Shown here piece by piece: positions 27,871 through 37,862 of a stretch of 64,000 bases of DNA. Positions within the stretch are counted from its first letter, which is position 1. Every line of letters starts with the position of its first letter. The position numbers and the translations under genes were made by a program. The stretch is from positions 1 through 64,000 of the forward strand of contig NZ_WHOA01000065.1 of the NCBI RefSeq assembly GCF_013141715.1, in the 5' to 3' direction. A model generated the notes under the pieces. The model saw only the letters and a program-made list of their open reading frames with translations, searched no databases and had not been told where the DNA came from. This stretch comes from Paenibacillus phytorum (GTDB lineage Bacteria > Bacillota > Bacilli > Paenibacillales > NBRC-103111).

Positions 27871-29547
27871 ATGAAGAAACTAGGTCTAATCGCATCTATG
27901 GTCAGCCTGATCTCTCTTTGGAACGTAACGGGAGCTTCCGCCAGTAGTTTTGCCGATGTCTCTAGTTCAAGTCCCTATATATCCTATATCAATGATCTTG
28001 GGCGGTTAGGTGTCACGGACGGTGTTGCGCCGGAGCAGTTCGGTCCGTCTAAGACGCTGACTCGCGCACAGTTCGCTAAGTTTGTGGCAGTTGCTTTTCA
28101 GTTGAAGGATGACGGTTCGTCTGTACCTTTTCAAGATATTCAAAGTCATTGGGCTGCTCCGTATGTACGCGCGGCTTATCAAGCAGGGATCATTGAGGGT
28201 ACGAGCGCTAGCACCTTCACACCCGAACAGCCGGTGAAACGGGAAGAAGCTGCCACAATGATATGGCGGTTAGCCCAAAGTAGAGGCATCGCCGCACCCG
28301 CTGCTCTTAAGTTTCAAGACTCGCCCGATGCATGGGCGGTCCCTGCGGTTAGCGGTGTACTGTCTAAAGGCTGGTATGCTATTGATGCCCGTAAATCAGG
28401 GGAAAGTTGGTCTTACCGTCCGCGCGACAATATGACAAGACAGGAAATGGCTGCTTTGCTAGCCCAATCTATGAAGGATGTGCCGGATAGCACTTGGACG
28501 TCAATTGCTTCAGATACGGGGACAACACAGGAGGCTGCTTTACCATCATGGCAGCAATCGCTCAAGGACCATTTGCTGAATCAAGAAACTGATTTTCAAA
28601 TTACATTAGACGATCCGAACGAATTCCAACAGATTAAAAGCTATGTCAATGCATTGCTAGCGGACAATGATTACTTGCATTATATTTATAATGGCCTGAA
28701 TTATGAATATGACGGTGTAGCGACGGTTACGTTCAAACTCTCCTATTTGGAGTCTAAAGTGCAAACGGATTATGTTTCCGAACAGGCTAAGACTATAGTA
28801 GCTTCAATCATCCATGCCGGGATGAACGATTTCGAGAAGGAGAAGGCCGTGCATGATTACGTGATCTCCCACCTGGCTTATGATCAATCTTTGGTCGAAC
28901 ATACAGCATACGGCGGATTGACTAAAGGCACAACCGTCTGTCAAGGATATGCTTTGCTCACATATCGGTTGCTTACCGAGGCTGGCATCCCGAATAAAAT
29001 TGTGGAAGGCCATGCCGGAGGCCAACTGCATACATGGAATTTGGTCAAGCTTGACGGTAATTGGTACCATCTGGATACGACATGGGATGATCCTGTTCCT
29101 GATGTGAAAGGTAGACTGATGTATCATTACTTTAATTTGACAGATGCTCAAATGAAGCACGATCATACATGGACAGGGACTTACCCGGCTGCGTCTCAAG
29201 ATTTTATTCAAGCGCTGGGACAAGAAGTACAGTCGGGCGCTATGGATGCAGCCGCTTCTCAAGCATTGCTGAGTTCTACAGGACTCTCCGGAGAGACGGC
29301 TGAGAACACGGCCGATTCCATATCCGCGGTTCAGGCCTTACTTCAAGGAGGGATTTCAGCCCGGCAGAGCCAGATCACTTTTCGTTATAAAAGCTCTTTA
29401 GGGAGTGCGCAGTCCGTTATGAAAGCTGCGCTAACCAATGGTATAGTAATGAATAACAACGTTGGAAGAGTGACCTACGAATTTGGTGCTGATACTAGGT
29501 TAACAGGCTATACCACACTAACAGTAAATGTCACTTATGGATCATAG
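27871..29547 (+). CDS. S-layer-homology protein with transglutaminase-like (protease-fold) domain
   Basis: A 558-residue secreted surface protein. The signal peptide ends near ASA-SS (residue 25). Three SLH modules cover about residues 26-205 (FADVSSSSPYISYINDLGRL, FQDIQSHWAAPYVRAAYQAG and FQDSPDAWAVPAVSGV), which bind secondary cell-wall polymer. A transglutaminase-like domain follows (about 310-420) with the triad Cys357 in TTVCQGYA, His387 in LHTWNLV and Asp402 in HLDTTWDD. Such proteins may be peptidases or cross-linkers acting at the envelope. Start ATG is preceded by GAGGAGG. It is followed 54 bases later by a polysaccharide deacetylase, so the two may be cotranscribed. Confidence 0.85.
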   Translation: MKKLGLIASMVSLISLWNVTGASASSFADVSSSSPYISYINDLGRLGVTDGVAPEQFGPSKTLTRAQFAKFVAVAFQLKDDGSSVPFQDIQSHWAAPYVRAAYQAGIIEGTSASTFTPEQPVKREEAATMIWRLAQSRGIAAPAALKFQDSPDAWAVPAVSGVLSKGWYAIDARKSGESWSYRPRDNMTRQEMAALLAQSMKDVPDSTWTSIASDTGTTQEAALPSWQQSLKDHLLNQETDFQITLDDPNEFQQIKSYVNALLADNDYLHYIYNGLNYEYDGVATVTFKLSYLESKVQTDYVSEQAKTIVASIIHAGMNDFEKEKAVHDYVISHLAYDQSLVEHTAYGGLTKGTTVCQGYALLTYRLLTEAGIPNKIVEGHAGGQLHTWNLVKLDGNWYHLDTTWDDPVPDVKGRLMYHYFNLTDAQMKHDHTWTGTYPAASQDFIQALGQEVQSGAMDAAASQALLSSTGLSGETAENTADSISAVQALLQGGISARQSQITFRYKSSLGSAQSVMKAALTNGIVMNNNVGRVTYEFGADTRLTGYTTLTVNVTYGS

Positions 29548-29601
29548 AATGGGCTTTTCTCAAATATAATTTACAGCCAATATTACATGGGTAGGTTGAA
29601 T

Positions 29602-30459
29602 ATGAAACTTTCTCGATGCTCAATAATTAGTATGCTTACTATCCTTTTGTTAACGGGGTGTGAGCAAGCTGCTACTCCCGGCGTTGCTAGTGCCCTTGCT
29701 TCAGTAAGTCCCGCGGCTTCGCCCGATCCCAATGTTGCACCTAAACCTGTATCCGATACTGGCGTGCTTCCTACGAACAATACATCAGCCGCTACCCCGA
29801 TTAAGGAGCCGGTTGGATTTGAGAATGGTTCCCCAAAGGAAGAACCCGTGGTATCTGATGAGAAGAAGCAGACGAAGAAGTCAGCCTTAAAGCCCATTTA
29901 TTCGGTTGGTAAAGGTCAAGTAGCCATAACCATTGATGACGGTCCGACGAAATATACGGAGGAACTACTCAAAGTTCTAAAGGAACAAAACACTCATGTC
30001 ACTTTTTTCTTCATCGGACAAAATGCGGCTGCTTTTCCGCAGTCTGTGACCGAGGCTGTGTATGAGGGTCATGAGGTTGGTTATCATTCGGACACGCATC
30101 CTCACATGTCGCAAATGACCTATGACGCACAGGAAAATGAGTTTAATAGCGGTCTAAATAAACTTATAAAGTTCAATAAGCACCCGGTCACATTATTTCG
30201 TCCGCCCTACGGTGCCTATAACAACGATACCAAGCTCGTAACGGAAGAACACCACATGCAAATGGTACTGTGGAATGAAGATCCCAAAGATTGGGCAACA
30301 ACGGACCCTTCCAAAGTCGTTAAAAGTGTGTTAGCCCAAGTTCAATCTGGCAGCATTATCGTTATGCATGATCATCCTTCTACCATAGCGGCTTTGCCGG
30401 ATATTATTAAAGGCGTAAGAAAGAAGGGGTATACATTAGTAACGGTGCCTCATGGATAG
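29602..30459 (+). CDS. Polysaccharide deacetylase lipoprotein (NodB domain, CE4-type)
   Basis: About 285 residues. A short signal peptide ends in lipobox LLTGC (Cys at about residue 20), followed by a Pro/Ser/Ala-rich linker to about residue 100. The NodB domain has all main motifs: TIDDGP (catalytic Asp and metal Asp), HSDTHPH (metal His pair), RPPYGAYN, WNEDPKDW and IIVMHDH. It is predicted to remove N-acetyl groups from peptidoglycan or another wall polysaccharide outside the membrane. I chose the ATG at 29602 over 29587 because the signal peptide then starts MKLSRC with AGG upstream; both are possible. Confidence 0.87.
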   Translation: MKLSRCSIISMLTILLLTGCEQAATPGVASALASVSPAASPDPNVAPKPVSDTGVLPTNNTSAATPIKEPVGFENGSPKEEPVVSDEKKQTKKSALKPIYSVGKGQVAITIDDGPTKYTEELLKVLKEQNTHVTFFFIGQNAAAFPQSVTEAVYEGHEVGYHSDTHPHMSQMTYDAQENEFNSGLNKLIKFNKHPVTLFRPPYGAYNNDTKLVTEEHHMQMVLWNEDPKDWATTDPSKVVKSVLAQVQSGSIIVMHDHPSTIAALPDIIKGVRKKGYTLVTVPHG

Positions 30460-31031
30460 GGAATCTGGGGCTAGTGTCTTTTTTGCATTTCTCGTGCTTA
30501 AGCCGGTGTAGGGATTTGACGACAAGGTGAGTATGCGCACTTATTGGGAGCTGCCGACCCATGATAGCAGGTGTGGAACCTATCAAACTGCGTCCTGTCG
30601 GAGGAAAAGGACTTTAGATAAAGGTGATCCCTCATATGATGATGTTCTTCCTGTGCTGAGTAGAGGGTGGACTGAGGATGAAATGATCAATCCGTAGGGG
30701 CGCTGAGAGAAAATAAAAACACCACCTACTGTGATTCAACGAAGGGCGGCATTGCCTCAACTCACATTAACACTTCAGGAATATGCTGTAGAGAAGAGAA
30801 AATTCTATATAAAAAAAGAGCTCAATCGGTCAATAAATGACCAATTGAGCTCTTTTTTTATTCTTTCCCCCCGAGTCAGAGTAAATATCGGATATAAAGG
30901 CATTAATTGAAGCTCATGTTCCTCAAGATTGTCATTATTCAAAGAAATCAACAAAGTTCGAAATATACATTTAAATCCTAACTATCTAAAGTAGGGGTAT
31001 CACAGGTTGTGACGTCGGAGGAGATTGGATA
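30460..31031. other. 572-bp gap with terminator, otherwise no gene
   Basis: No start-to-stop gene is convincing. Around 30630-30696 a short plus-strand frame reads YDDVLPVLSRGWTEDEM and is reminiscent of a dipeptidase-like C terminus, but this is too short to claim. A strong terminator lies at 30811-30860. The rest, before 31032, must contain the start signals for the oxidoreductase pseudogene. Confidence 0.45.
30811..30860. terminator. Strong bidirectional terminator
   Basis: AGAGCTCAAT(T/C)GGTCA-type arms (30817-30832 with 30838-30853) form a 16-bp stem with one mismatch and a 5-nt loop. It is flanked by seven A residues on the left and seven T residues on the right, so it can work in both directions. 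Confidence 0.85.
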
Positions 31032-32100
31032 ATGACAAAGATTAAAGTAGGAATTATTGGTATAGGAGAAGTAGCGCAAATCATTCATTTGCCGATTCTG
31101 GAATCCCTGCCGGAGCTTTATGAGATGGTTGCTTTTTGTGATATTTCCCCAAAGCTTCTTGCGAAGATGGGGGAGAAATATCGCGTTCAACAACTATATC
31201 TGAACGCAACAGACATGTTTGAACAGTCTGAACTTGATGCTGTTTTTGTACTGAATAACATGGAATACCATACGGAGTGTACCGTTGCGGCGTTAAACAG
31301 GAACATACACGTTTTTGTAGAGAAGCCAATGTACGTCACCCAAGCTGAGGTTAAAGAGATTATCGATGCGCGAGATGCCACAAATGTACATGTGATGGTT
31401 GGTTATATGAGGCGATTTGCTCCCGCCTATCTTCGGGCATTAGAAGAGGTGAAGTCGCTTGGACCGATTATCTATGCACGAGTGCGTGATATCATCGGGC
31501 CAAACGGATTCTTCACGGGTCAATCCAGCAATGTTCATCGTTTCAATGACATTCCAATTGAAGCTGTACACGACCGAAAGGAGCGAAACACCAGATTAAT
31601 GAAAGAAGCGGTCGGTGAAGCGCCTGATGACATCTATGGAGCCTATGGATTATTGCTTGGATTAAAATAGTCATGATATTTCGGCCATGCGGGAATTGAT
31701 CGGAACGCCCATTCGTGTTAAGGCGGCTTCATCTTGGTTGGGTGGGAGATTCAAGAATGCGATATTTGAATTTGATGGCTTCAACGCCACATTTGAAACA
31801 GGGATGGACCAACAGGGACGATTTGACGCTCATATCGAGGTTTATGGTGAACATAAATTGGTTCTAATTCAGTATGACACACCCTATATCCGACAATTGC
31901 CAACGACGCTGCATATTAGTGAAACAATCGGGAATAGCTTTGAGGAATCGGTTATTCGCCCGACCTACAAGGATACTTATGTGTGTGAGCTTGAGTATTT
32001 CTATGAGGTAGTCACGAAAGGGATGCCGCCAAAGACGACACCGGAAGATTACCTGCAGGATCTAGTGATCTTCAAGATGATGATTGAAGCAATGAAGTAA
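31032..32100 (+). pseudogene. Frameshifted Gfo/Idh/MocA-family oxidoreductase
   Basis: NAD(P)-dependent sugar dehydrogenase family. The first frame (31032-31670) has the Rossmann fold IGIGEVAQIIHLPILES and the EKPMYVTQ motif and ends in a premature TAG. The second frame (31687-32100) carries the C-terminal domain. The intact paralogue at 45437-46507 is about 90% identical and reads through: there the sequence is GGATTAAATAGC, here GGATTAAAATAG. A single extra A in the A-run therefore causes the stop. The start has GGAGGAG upstream. Both halves remain otherwise open and well conserved, so the mutation is recent, or a sequencing error, or a slippage-prone switch. Confidence 0.88.
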
Positions 32101-32105
32101 TAGAA

Positions 32106-32146
32106 ACGGCAGGGAATTATCTTCCCTGTCGTTTTGTTGTTTTTAC
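32106..32146 (+). terminator. Rho-independent terminator
   Basis: ACGGCAGGGAA (32106-32116) pairs with TTCCCTGTCGT (32122-32132), followed by TTTGTTGTTTTT. It closes the oxidoreductase pseudogene transcript. Confidence 0.82.
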
Positions 32147-32269
32147 ACCACTCATATCCTTAGGAGCTACTAGCAAAGAGAATATCTTGTGTTAAAGTAA
32201 AATCAAAGAGTTCCATTTTTCCAAATAATGACTATACAAAAGTCTTAACTGAGAAATGAGGTTTTGCTG

Positions 32270-33910
32270 TTGTTTAAAGTTTTGATAGTAGAAGATGAGA
32301 TGTTGGTGCGGATTGGTCTGAAAAGCTCCATTGATTGGGGAGAATTGGGCATGGAAGTGATTGCGGATGTTTCGAATGGACAAGCAGCCTGGGAAGTTTA
32401 TCATGACCAAAAACCAGATTTGATTTTAACGGATATTAAAATGCCAATCATGGATGGATTGCAGCTTATTTCTCAAATTAGAGAAAAAGACTCAAAAACG
32501 AAAATTATTATTTTGACAGCCTATGACGAATATAATTTATTGCGCAAAGCCGTACAATTGGGAATTTCCGATTATATTCTCAAACTAAAGATGTCCATTG
32601 TTGAAATGGAATCTGTTTTGAAAAAAGTACAAACTGAATTACTGGAAGAAAATATACATACTACTACCGCGCAAGAAGATTTGAAAGCGAACATCATTCA
32701 TCTCAAAGAAAATGCCGTGAAGGATTATTTGTTCTACGGCCGATATTCGGAAGCGGAATTTGCTGAAGTGACGAATAAATTACATTTTCGAATAAGTCCG
32801 GAGCGGCTGGTCCTATGTGTACTTGCGATTGATAAATTTGAACAAATGGAGAGTAAATTAAAGGACAATCAAGGAAATCTGATCCGATTTAGTATTCTGA
32901 ACATCATCAATGAATTGTTAGGCGGATACCTTCGAGGGGAAGTTCTACATGAGAAAGATGAGAAATATATGCTTCTTTTCAGCTTTCCAGATATGGTTAG
33001 CGAGCAAACGATTTACCAGAATGTCCAAGAAATTCTCTCGCATATTAACAATATTATTAAAAAATACCTAAATACATCCATTTCCTGTGGAATTAGCACA
33101 ATTAATAACGGATACGCTTCGCTTAAACAAATGTATCGTGAATGTGTATCCGCGCTGGAGCAACGATTTATTTTGGGGAATGAGAGATTCATCCAATGGC
33201 AAGATATGGGGAGAGATAACTTACTGAAAGATATTAGCATGAAGCTCGAAAAAATGTGGCAAGATTCAGATCAATTTAATGAGAGGTACGCGAAAGAAAT
33301 AGAAGCGGGAATAAAGACCCTTACCCAGTCAGCGAGTATCTCTAAAGCAGAAATCCAAATCATGGTGATCCGATGGATCCATTGGCCAACCGTTTATTTA
33401 AATGTATACATGGATGATATTTCCAATATGGCGCTTGATTTTGCGGGCCAAATTCATAAATGCACGACGTTAGATGAAACGATAGATATTTTTAAACAAT
33501 TTCTCTCCGAGCTTAAAAGTAGTCATGCGAAGAAGAAATTCATCGACAAAGAGATCGCAGAAGCGGCGAAGTTTATTCAACTACATTACCATCAAGATAT
33601 CTCGTTGCAGCAAGTAGCGTATCAGGTGAAATTGAGCCCTAATCATTTCAGCAGTTTATTCAAAAAAAATTTAGATTTGAGCTTTATTGAGTATTTGAAC
33701 CGTTTCCGAATAGACATGGCCAAGGATATGTTGGTAAACACACATCTTAAATCCTATGAAATCGCCGAAAAGGTAGGGTATATGGATTACAGCTATTTTA
33801 GCCGCGTTTTCAAAAAGGTCACGGGTATGAGGCCGAATGAGTTTCAGAAACAATGGTTTGTGGAGAATCGGGCAGAAAGGATGGATGGGGACGATGAGAA
33901 CGTTATTTAA
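32270..33910 (+). CDS. AraC-type two-component response regulator (YesN-like)
   Basis: About 546 residues. The receiver domain (1-120) has the acidic pocket in LIVEDEM, the phosphoacceptor Asp55 in ILTDIKMP, and Lys in DYILKLK where the usual Pro is replaced by Leu. A middle domain of unknown role follows, then a C-terminal AraC helix-turn-helix pair (about 445-540) with DISLQQVAYQVKLSPNHFSS and SYFSRVFKKVTGMRPNEF. I chose the TTG at 32270, which places TGAGG eight bases upstream, over a TTG at 32264. It overlaps the kinase gene that follows. It probably activates the locus B transporter and glycosidase genes. Confidence 0.87.
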   Translation: MFKVLIVEDEMLVRIGLKSSIDWGELGMEVIADVSNGQAAWEVYHDQKPDLILTDIKMPIMDGLQLISQIREKDSKTKIIILTAYDEYNLLRKAVQLGISDYILKLKMSIVEMESVLKKVQTELLEENIHTTTAQEDLKANIIHLKENAVKDYLFYGRYSEAEFAEVTNKLHFRISPERLVLCVLAIDKFEQMESKLKDNQGNLIRFSILNIINELLGGYLRGEVLHEKDEKYMLLFSFPDMVSEQTIYQNVQEILSHINNIIKKYLNTSISCGISTINNGYASLKQMYRECVSALEQRFILGNERFIQWQDMGRDNLLKDISMKLEKMWQDSDQFNERYAKEIEAGIKTLTQSASISKAEIQIMVIRWIHWPTVYLNVYMDDISNMALDFAGQIHKCTTLDETIDIFKQFLSELKSSHAKKKFIDKEIAEAAKFIQLHYHQDISLQQVAYQVKLSPNHFSSLFKKNLDLSFIEYLNRFRIDMAKDMLVNTHLKSYEIAEKVGYMDYSYFSRVFKKVTGMRPNEFQKQWFVENRAERMDGDDENVI

Positions 33911-35726
33911 AAGGAGATATCGAAATTCCTTGTCCAATCTCTTGTTTGTTTCTTTCTTGGTCATGTTCCTGCTTATCTTCACCATAAGCTCGATTTTTTC
34001 ATATTCAGGGATATTAAATATATTAAAAAACAATGCGAAGGAAAATAGTCTGCAGCAGTTAAAACAATATGATTACAATTTATCTATTTTTGCGGGTGAG
34101 GTGGATCAGGCTTCCAGGCAGCTTGTTTTGGACAGCGAATTGCAAAATTTGATTGATTACAAGAATATGACAGAGATTGATCGTGTTCTTCAAATGGAGA
34201 AAGCATTCAAAGATTTTGCCCAGATGCTTTCTAATTATAAATTTATCGATTCCATTAGCTTTTATGGGGAAGACGGATTCGTCATTAGGGCTAGTTCGAA
34301 TAGTAACGATATTCTTTATGAATCTTCGAGTAAACAGAATCAATTTTATAGGTCGGAAATTTATCCTGTGGTTAAATCGAAAGCGCTAACACTGACTTGG
34401 TTTGGTGGCTTTACGGCTCAGGATTTCAACATAGCGACAAGCAATACGCTCTCTAAAGAAGCAGCAGATTCAAGGCCGACTTATTACATATCTGCAGCCA
34501 GAAGCATATTTTCGAATAGTCAGACGGGTACCATCGTGATTAATGTGGATATGACGTATTTTACTGATATTTATAATCATGCAAGCGATAACAGGAACAG
34601 AGAAATGTACCTCGTGGATGGTTCGGGTAAAATAGTTTCTCACAGCGACGTAGCCAAAATAGGCAATCAAGGTACGATACCGCTGCAATTCCTATCTGCT
34701 GCTAACGGCGGCGATAAGTTTTCTAGCTATGAACACGATAAGAAACAAATCATGTCTTACAAAAGCAGCAGCTTTGATTGGATTTTAATTTATGAAATTC
34801 CCTTGAGTGAATTTACCAAGGATATTTTTACATTAAGACAGATCGTGACCATCATGTTTATATTTAGCTTGGTTTTTGCAGCTATCTTATCCAAGTACTG
34901 GATCCGTAAGGTTACGATGCCGCTGAACCGATTAACCACGGTCATGAAGAAAATGGAACTAGGGAATCTAGGTCTTACACTTGATCTGGATGTGAGAAAT
35001 GAGTTTGGGATTCTGATTGTGCAATTTAATAAAATGTCGAAAAGTATCGTGGAACTGCTTAAGCAAAAGGAAACGATCGAGGAAGAGAAGAGAAGGATAG
35101 AAATTGGTGCTTTGCAGTCCCAGATTAATCCCCATTTCTTCTACAATACGTTAAATACCATCAAATGGATGGCCATCATGGTCAAAGCGGACAATATTGT
35201 GGAAAGTCTCACAACGTTAGGTGACATCTTGCATCCCATGTTCAAAAAAAATGATCTATTATGTTCCATCCGTGAAGAAATCGAATATCTCGAGAATTAT
35301 ATCAAAATTATGAATTATCGCTATGCTGGGGAGATTAAAGTCAAAATTAGCATACCCAATGATGTCATGGAATGCCAAATCCTTCGTTTTCTCCTCCAAC
35401 CGTTGGTAGAAAATGCGATTTATCATGGTCTTAACAGTCGCAATGGAGGCGAAATCATCATCACAGCCGAAGAACAGAACCATGAAATTGTATTGTTTGT
35501 TTACGATAATGGCGAAGGCATGTCCAACATGAAGGTTCAAGAAATTAAACAAATTCTAATGAGCAAGGGTAGTGAAGATAGCCAACAAGAAACAGGAATC
35601 GGCTTAATGAATGTAAACCGAAGAATACTGCTTCATTTCGGCGATCCTTATGGCATTCAAATCGAAAGTGAACAGCATAGAGGGACTAAATTGAAAGTAA
35701 CAATCCCAAAAGTCCAAAAATCGTAA
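33894..35726 (+). CDS. Sensor histidine kinase (YesM-like)
   Basis: About 610 residues. A first membrane helix lies at about residues 14-40, an extracellular Cache-type sensor at about 41-300, and a second helix at about 306-328. HAMP follows, then a His_kinase domain with phospho-acceptor His414 in SQINPHFFYNTLNT and a C-terminal HATPase_c with QPLVENAIYHGL and YDNGEGM. The ATG at 33894 overlaps the last 17 bases of the response regulator gene, the common YesN-YesM translational coupling arrangement; a longer frame from 33837 would overlap more and has no ribosome site. It likely senses a saccharide for locus B. Confidence 0.87.
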   Translation: MRTLFKRRYRNSLSNLLFVSFLVMFLLIFTISSIFSYSGILNILKNNAKENSLQQLKQYDYNLSIFAGEVDQASRQLVLDSELQNLIDYKNMTEIDRVLQMEKAFKDFAQMLSNYKFIDSISFYGEDGFVIRASSNSNDILYESSSKQNQFYRSEIYPVVKSKALTLTWFGGFTAQDFNIATSNTLSKEAADSRPTYYISAARSIFSNSQTGTIVINVDMTYFTDIYNHASDNRNREMYLVDGSGKIVSHSDVAKIGNQGTIPLQFLSAANGGDKFSSYEHDKKQIMSYKSSSFDWILIYEIPLSEFTKDIFTLRQIVTIMFIFSLVFAAILSKYWIRKVTMPLNRLTTVMKKMELGNLGLTLDLDVRNEFGILIVQFNKMSKSIVELLKQKETIEEEKRRIEIGALQSQINPHFFYNTLNTIKWMAIMVKADNIVESLTTLGDILHPMFKKNDLLCSIREEIEYLENYIKIMNYRYAGEIKVKISIPNDVMECQILRFLLQPLVENAIYHGLNSRNGGEIIITAEEQNHEIVLFVYDNGEGMSNMKVQEIKQILMSKGSEDSQQETGIGLMNVNRRILLHFGDPYGIQIESEQHRGTKLKVTIPKVQKS

Positions 35727-35741
35727 AAAAGTACCACCTAA

Positions 35742-35757
35742 TTGTAAACGCTTTTTT
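35742..35757 (+). promoter_or_regulatory. Possible catabolite-responsive element
   Basis: TTGTAAACGCTTTTTT resembles the left and central part of the CcpA cre consensus TGWAARCGYTWNCW. It lies 150 bp upstream of the permease operon and just after the kinase gene, where a carbon-catabolite control site would be expected. The right half is poor. Confidence 0.35.
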
Positions 35758-35897
35758 TATTGGGGCAAAGTGCTCATATTTGTTGTGTATTTCGTAAAAT
35801 TGTTCATTTTTATTTCGTGTTTTTAACATTACTATTATGAATGTACCCAAGTATTGAATAGCACCTAATGAAAAAAAAACGCTTCGTGGAGGGAACT

Positions 35898-36842
35898 ATG
35901 CAATCAGAAATATCCATGACTGTAGTAAAGCCGTTACATAGAACCAGAAAGAAAAATAGAGCAGGATTGAAATATTTTCTCATCGCGATTCCGTTTAGTA
36001 TTTTTGTGTTTGCCTTCAGTTATGTGCCGCTATTCGGCTGGATCTTTTCTTTCTATGATTACAATCCGGCGTTGAAATTTTCGCAGCTGCATTTTTTAGG
36101 CTTTGATAATTTTGTGAAAATATATGCGGAACGAAGTGAGGTTTTCCGGATCTTAAGAAACACCTTAGCGATGAGCTTTCTGAATCTCATATTCGCGCCA
36201 TTGCCGTTGATCGTGGCCATTATGCTCAATGAAATAAAAAGCAGCAAGTTTAGAAAAATGATTCAAACGAGCACTACACTTCCTCATTTTATTAGCTGGA
36301 TTGTCGTATTCTCGCTCTCTTTTTCGATTTTTTCAACGAGTGGCCTCTACTATACACTGTTAAAAAACTTGCATTTAAGTGTTCCAGTGATCGGGCTTTT
36401 GGGCAATAATGATGCCGCATGGTTCTTTCATTTAGGGTTAGGAATATGGAAAAACTTGGGTTGGGGCGTGATTATTTATATTGCTACGATAGCAGGCATA
36501 GATGCGGGGCTTTATGAGGCCGCACGAATAGACGGCGCTAACAAATTTGGATTGATGCGGCATATTACATTGCCTGGACTCGCCCCAACATTCTTTGTTC
36601 TTCTCTTGTTATCGGTCAGCAATCTCTTGAATAATGGGTTTGATCAATATTTTGTTTTCTATAATTCACTTGTAGCGGATAAAGTGGAAGTTTTGGATTA
36701 TTACGTTTATAAAACAGGATGGATCATCAACGATTATTCTTACGCTACGGTTCTTGGCATGCTGAAATCCATCATTAGTATTATTCTCTTGTTCTCTGTC
36801 AACTATCTTTCCAAGAAAACAAGGGGCGAATCGTTAGTGTAA
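35898..36842 (+). CDS. Sugar ABC transporter permease, LplB type
   Basis: About 314 residues of a CUT1 permease. After a hydrophilic N terminus, membrane helices begin with FLIAIPFSIFVFAFSYVPLF. The coupling motif is in LYEAARIDGANKFGLMRHIT, followed by LPG. The ATG at 35898 has GGAGGG four bases upstream; an in-frame ATG at 35868 lacks one. The gene pairs with the next permease and is probably the first gene of the locus B transport operon. Confidence 0.9.
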   Translation: MQSEISMTVVKPLHRTRKKNRAGLKYFLIAIPFSIFVFAFSYVPLFGWIFSFYDYNPALKFSQLHFLGFDNFVKIYAERSEVFRILRNTLAMSFLNLIFAPLPLIVAIMLNEIKSSKFRKMIQTSTTLPHFISWIVVFSLSFSIFSTSGLYYTLLKNLHLSVPVIGLLGNNDAAWFFHLGLGIWKNLGWGVIIYIATIAGIDAGLYEAARIDGANKFGLMRHITLPGLAPTFFVLLLLSVSNLLNNGFDQYFVFYNSLVADKVEVLDYYVYKTGWIINDYSYATVLGMLKSIISIILLFSVNYLSKKTRGESLV

Positions 36843-36873
36843 ACAATCTATTGAAGATAAGGAGGTCTAGGAC

Positions 36874-37770
36874 ATGATGGTACGCAAGCAACACAGTTCA
36901 ATTTGGGAACGATTATTTGACCAATTTAATTATGTATTTATGACGCTATTTACACTTGTTTGCATGTATCCATTCTACTATGTCTTTATCTATTCGATCA
37001 GTGACCCAAGAACTGCGGCGAGGGGAATTTATTTCTTCCCGACTAAAATCAGTTTCGACAGCTATATCAACATACTTGCTCTAGGAACAGTACCTCAGGC
37101 ATTTGTAGTGTCCGTCGTAAAAACAGTATTGTTCACCATGATATGCGTTTATTTCTCTTCTATGTTCGCCTATCTATTAACCAAGCGGGAGATGCTTTAC
37201 CGTAAGGTCGTGTATCGATTTGTGATTTCGTCGATGTATCTGAGTGCCGGGTTGATCCCATGGTTCATTACTATGAAAACGTACGGATTACAAGACAATT
37301 TCCTTCTATATATCATCCCCGGAGCCATCAATGCTTTTTATATTATTCTCGTCAAAACGTATATCGAGCAAATCCCAGATTCACTCGAAGAATCGGCTCA
37401 AATAGATGGTGCTGGATTTATGGCTTTATTCAATAAAATTATTTTCCCTTTATCCAAACCCATTGTTGCAACCGTTGCCGTCTATGCGGCGGTCGGCTGC
37501 TGGAACACATGGATGGATAACTACTTTCTGGTTCACAAACCAGGTTTGCAAACGATTCAGATCATTTTATTCAATTATCTCAATGACTCAAAAGCCATAG
37601 CTGAGAACGCTGCGCGACAGACTGCAGGATCTGGTTTGGAAGTTCAAGTTTCAGAAGAGACGATTAAAATGGCCATTACCATGATTTCGGTTCTTCCGAT
37701 TATGATGGTGTATCCATTCTTGCAGAAGCATTTCATCAAAGGCATTATGCTGGGTGCTGTCAAAGGCTAA
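36874..37770 (+). CDS. Sugar ABC transporter permease, YtcP type
   Basis: A 298-residue second permease. The coupling segment is LEESAQIDGAGFMALFNKII, and the end is the signature KGIMLGAVKG. AAGGAGGT precedes the ATG. It lies 31 bases after its partner and ahead of the binding-protein gene. Confidence 0.9.
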   Translation: MMVRKQHSSIWERLFDQFNYVFMTLFTLVCMYPFYYVFIYSISDPRTAARGIYFFPTKISFDSYINILALGTVPQAFVVSVVKTVLFTMICVYFSSMFAYLLTKREMLYRKVVYRFVISSMYLSAGLIPWFITMKTYGLQDNFLLYIIPGAINAFYIILVKTYIEQIPDSLEESAQIDGAGFMALFNKIIFPLSKPIVATVAVYAAVGCWNTWMDNYFLVHKPGLQTIQIILFNYLNDSKAIAENAARQTAGSGLEVQVSEETIKMAITMISVLPIMMVYPFLQKHFIKGIMLGAVKG

Positions 37771-37862
37771 TATTAAAATGCAAGCATTTAACAGTGGATA
37801 TAATGGTTTTTCTAGAAAGCCATTTATATTATAGATTTTACCTATAAATTAGGGGGTATAGA

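Noticed and set aside
30630-30696. Short frame reading YDDVLPVLSRGWTEDEM, reminiscent of a dipeptidase C terminus
   Set aside because: Fewer than 25 residues, no conserved catalytic motif, and stops on both sides. Similarity may be chance.
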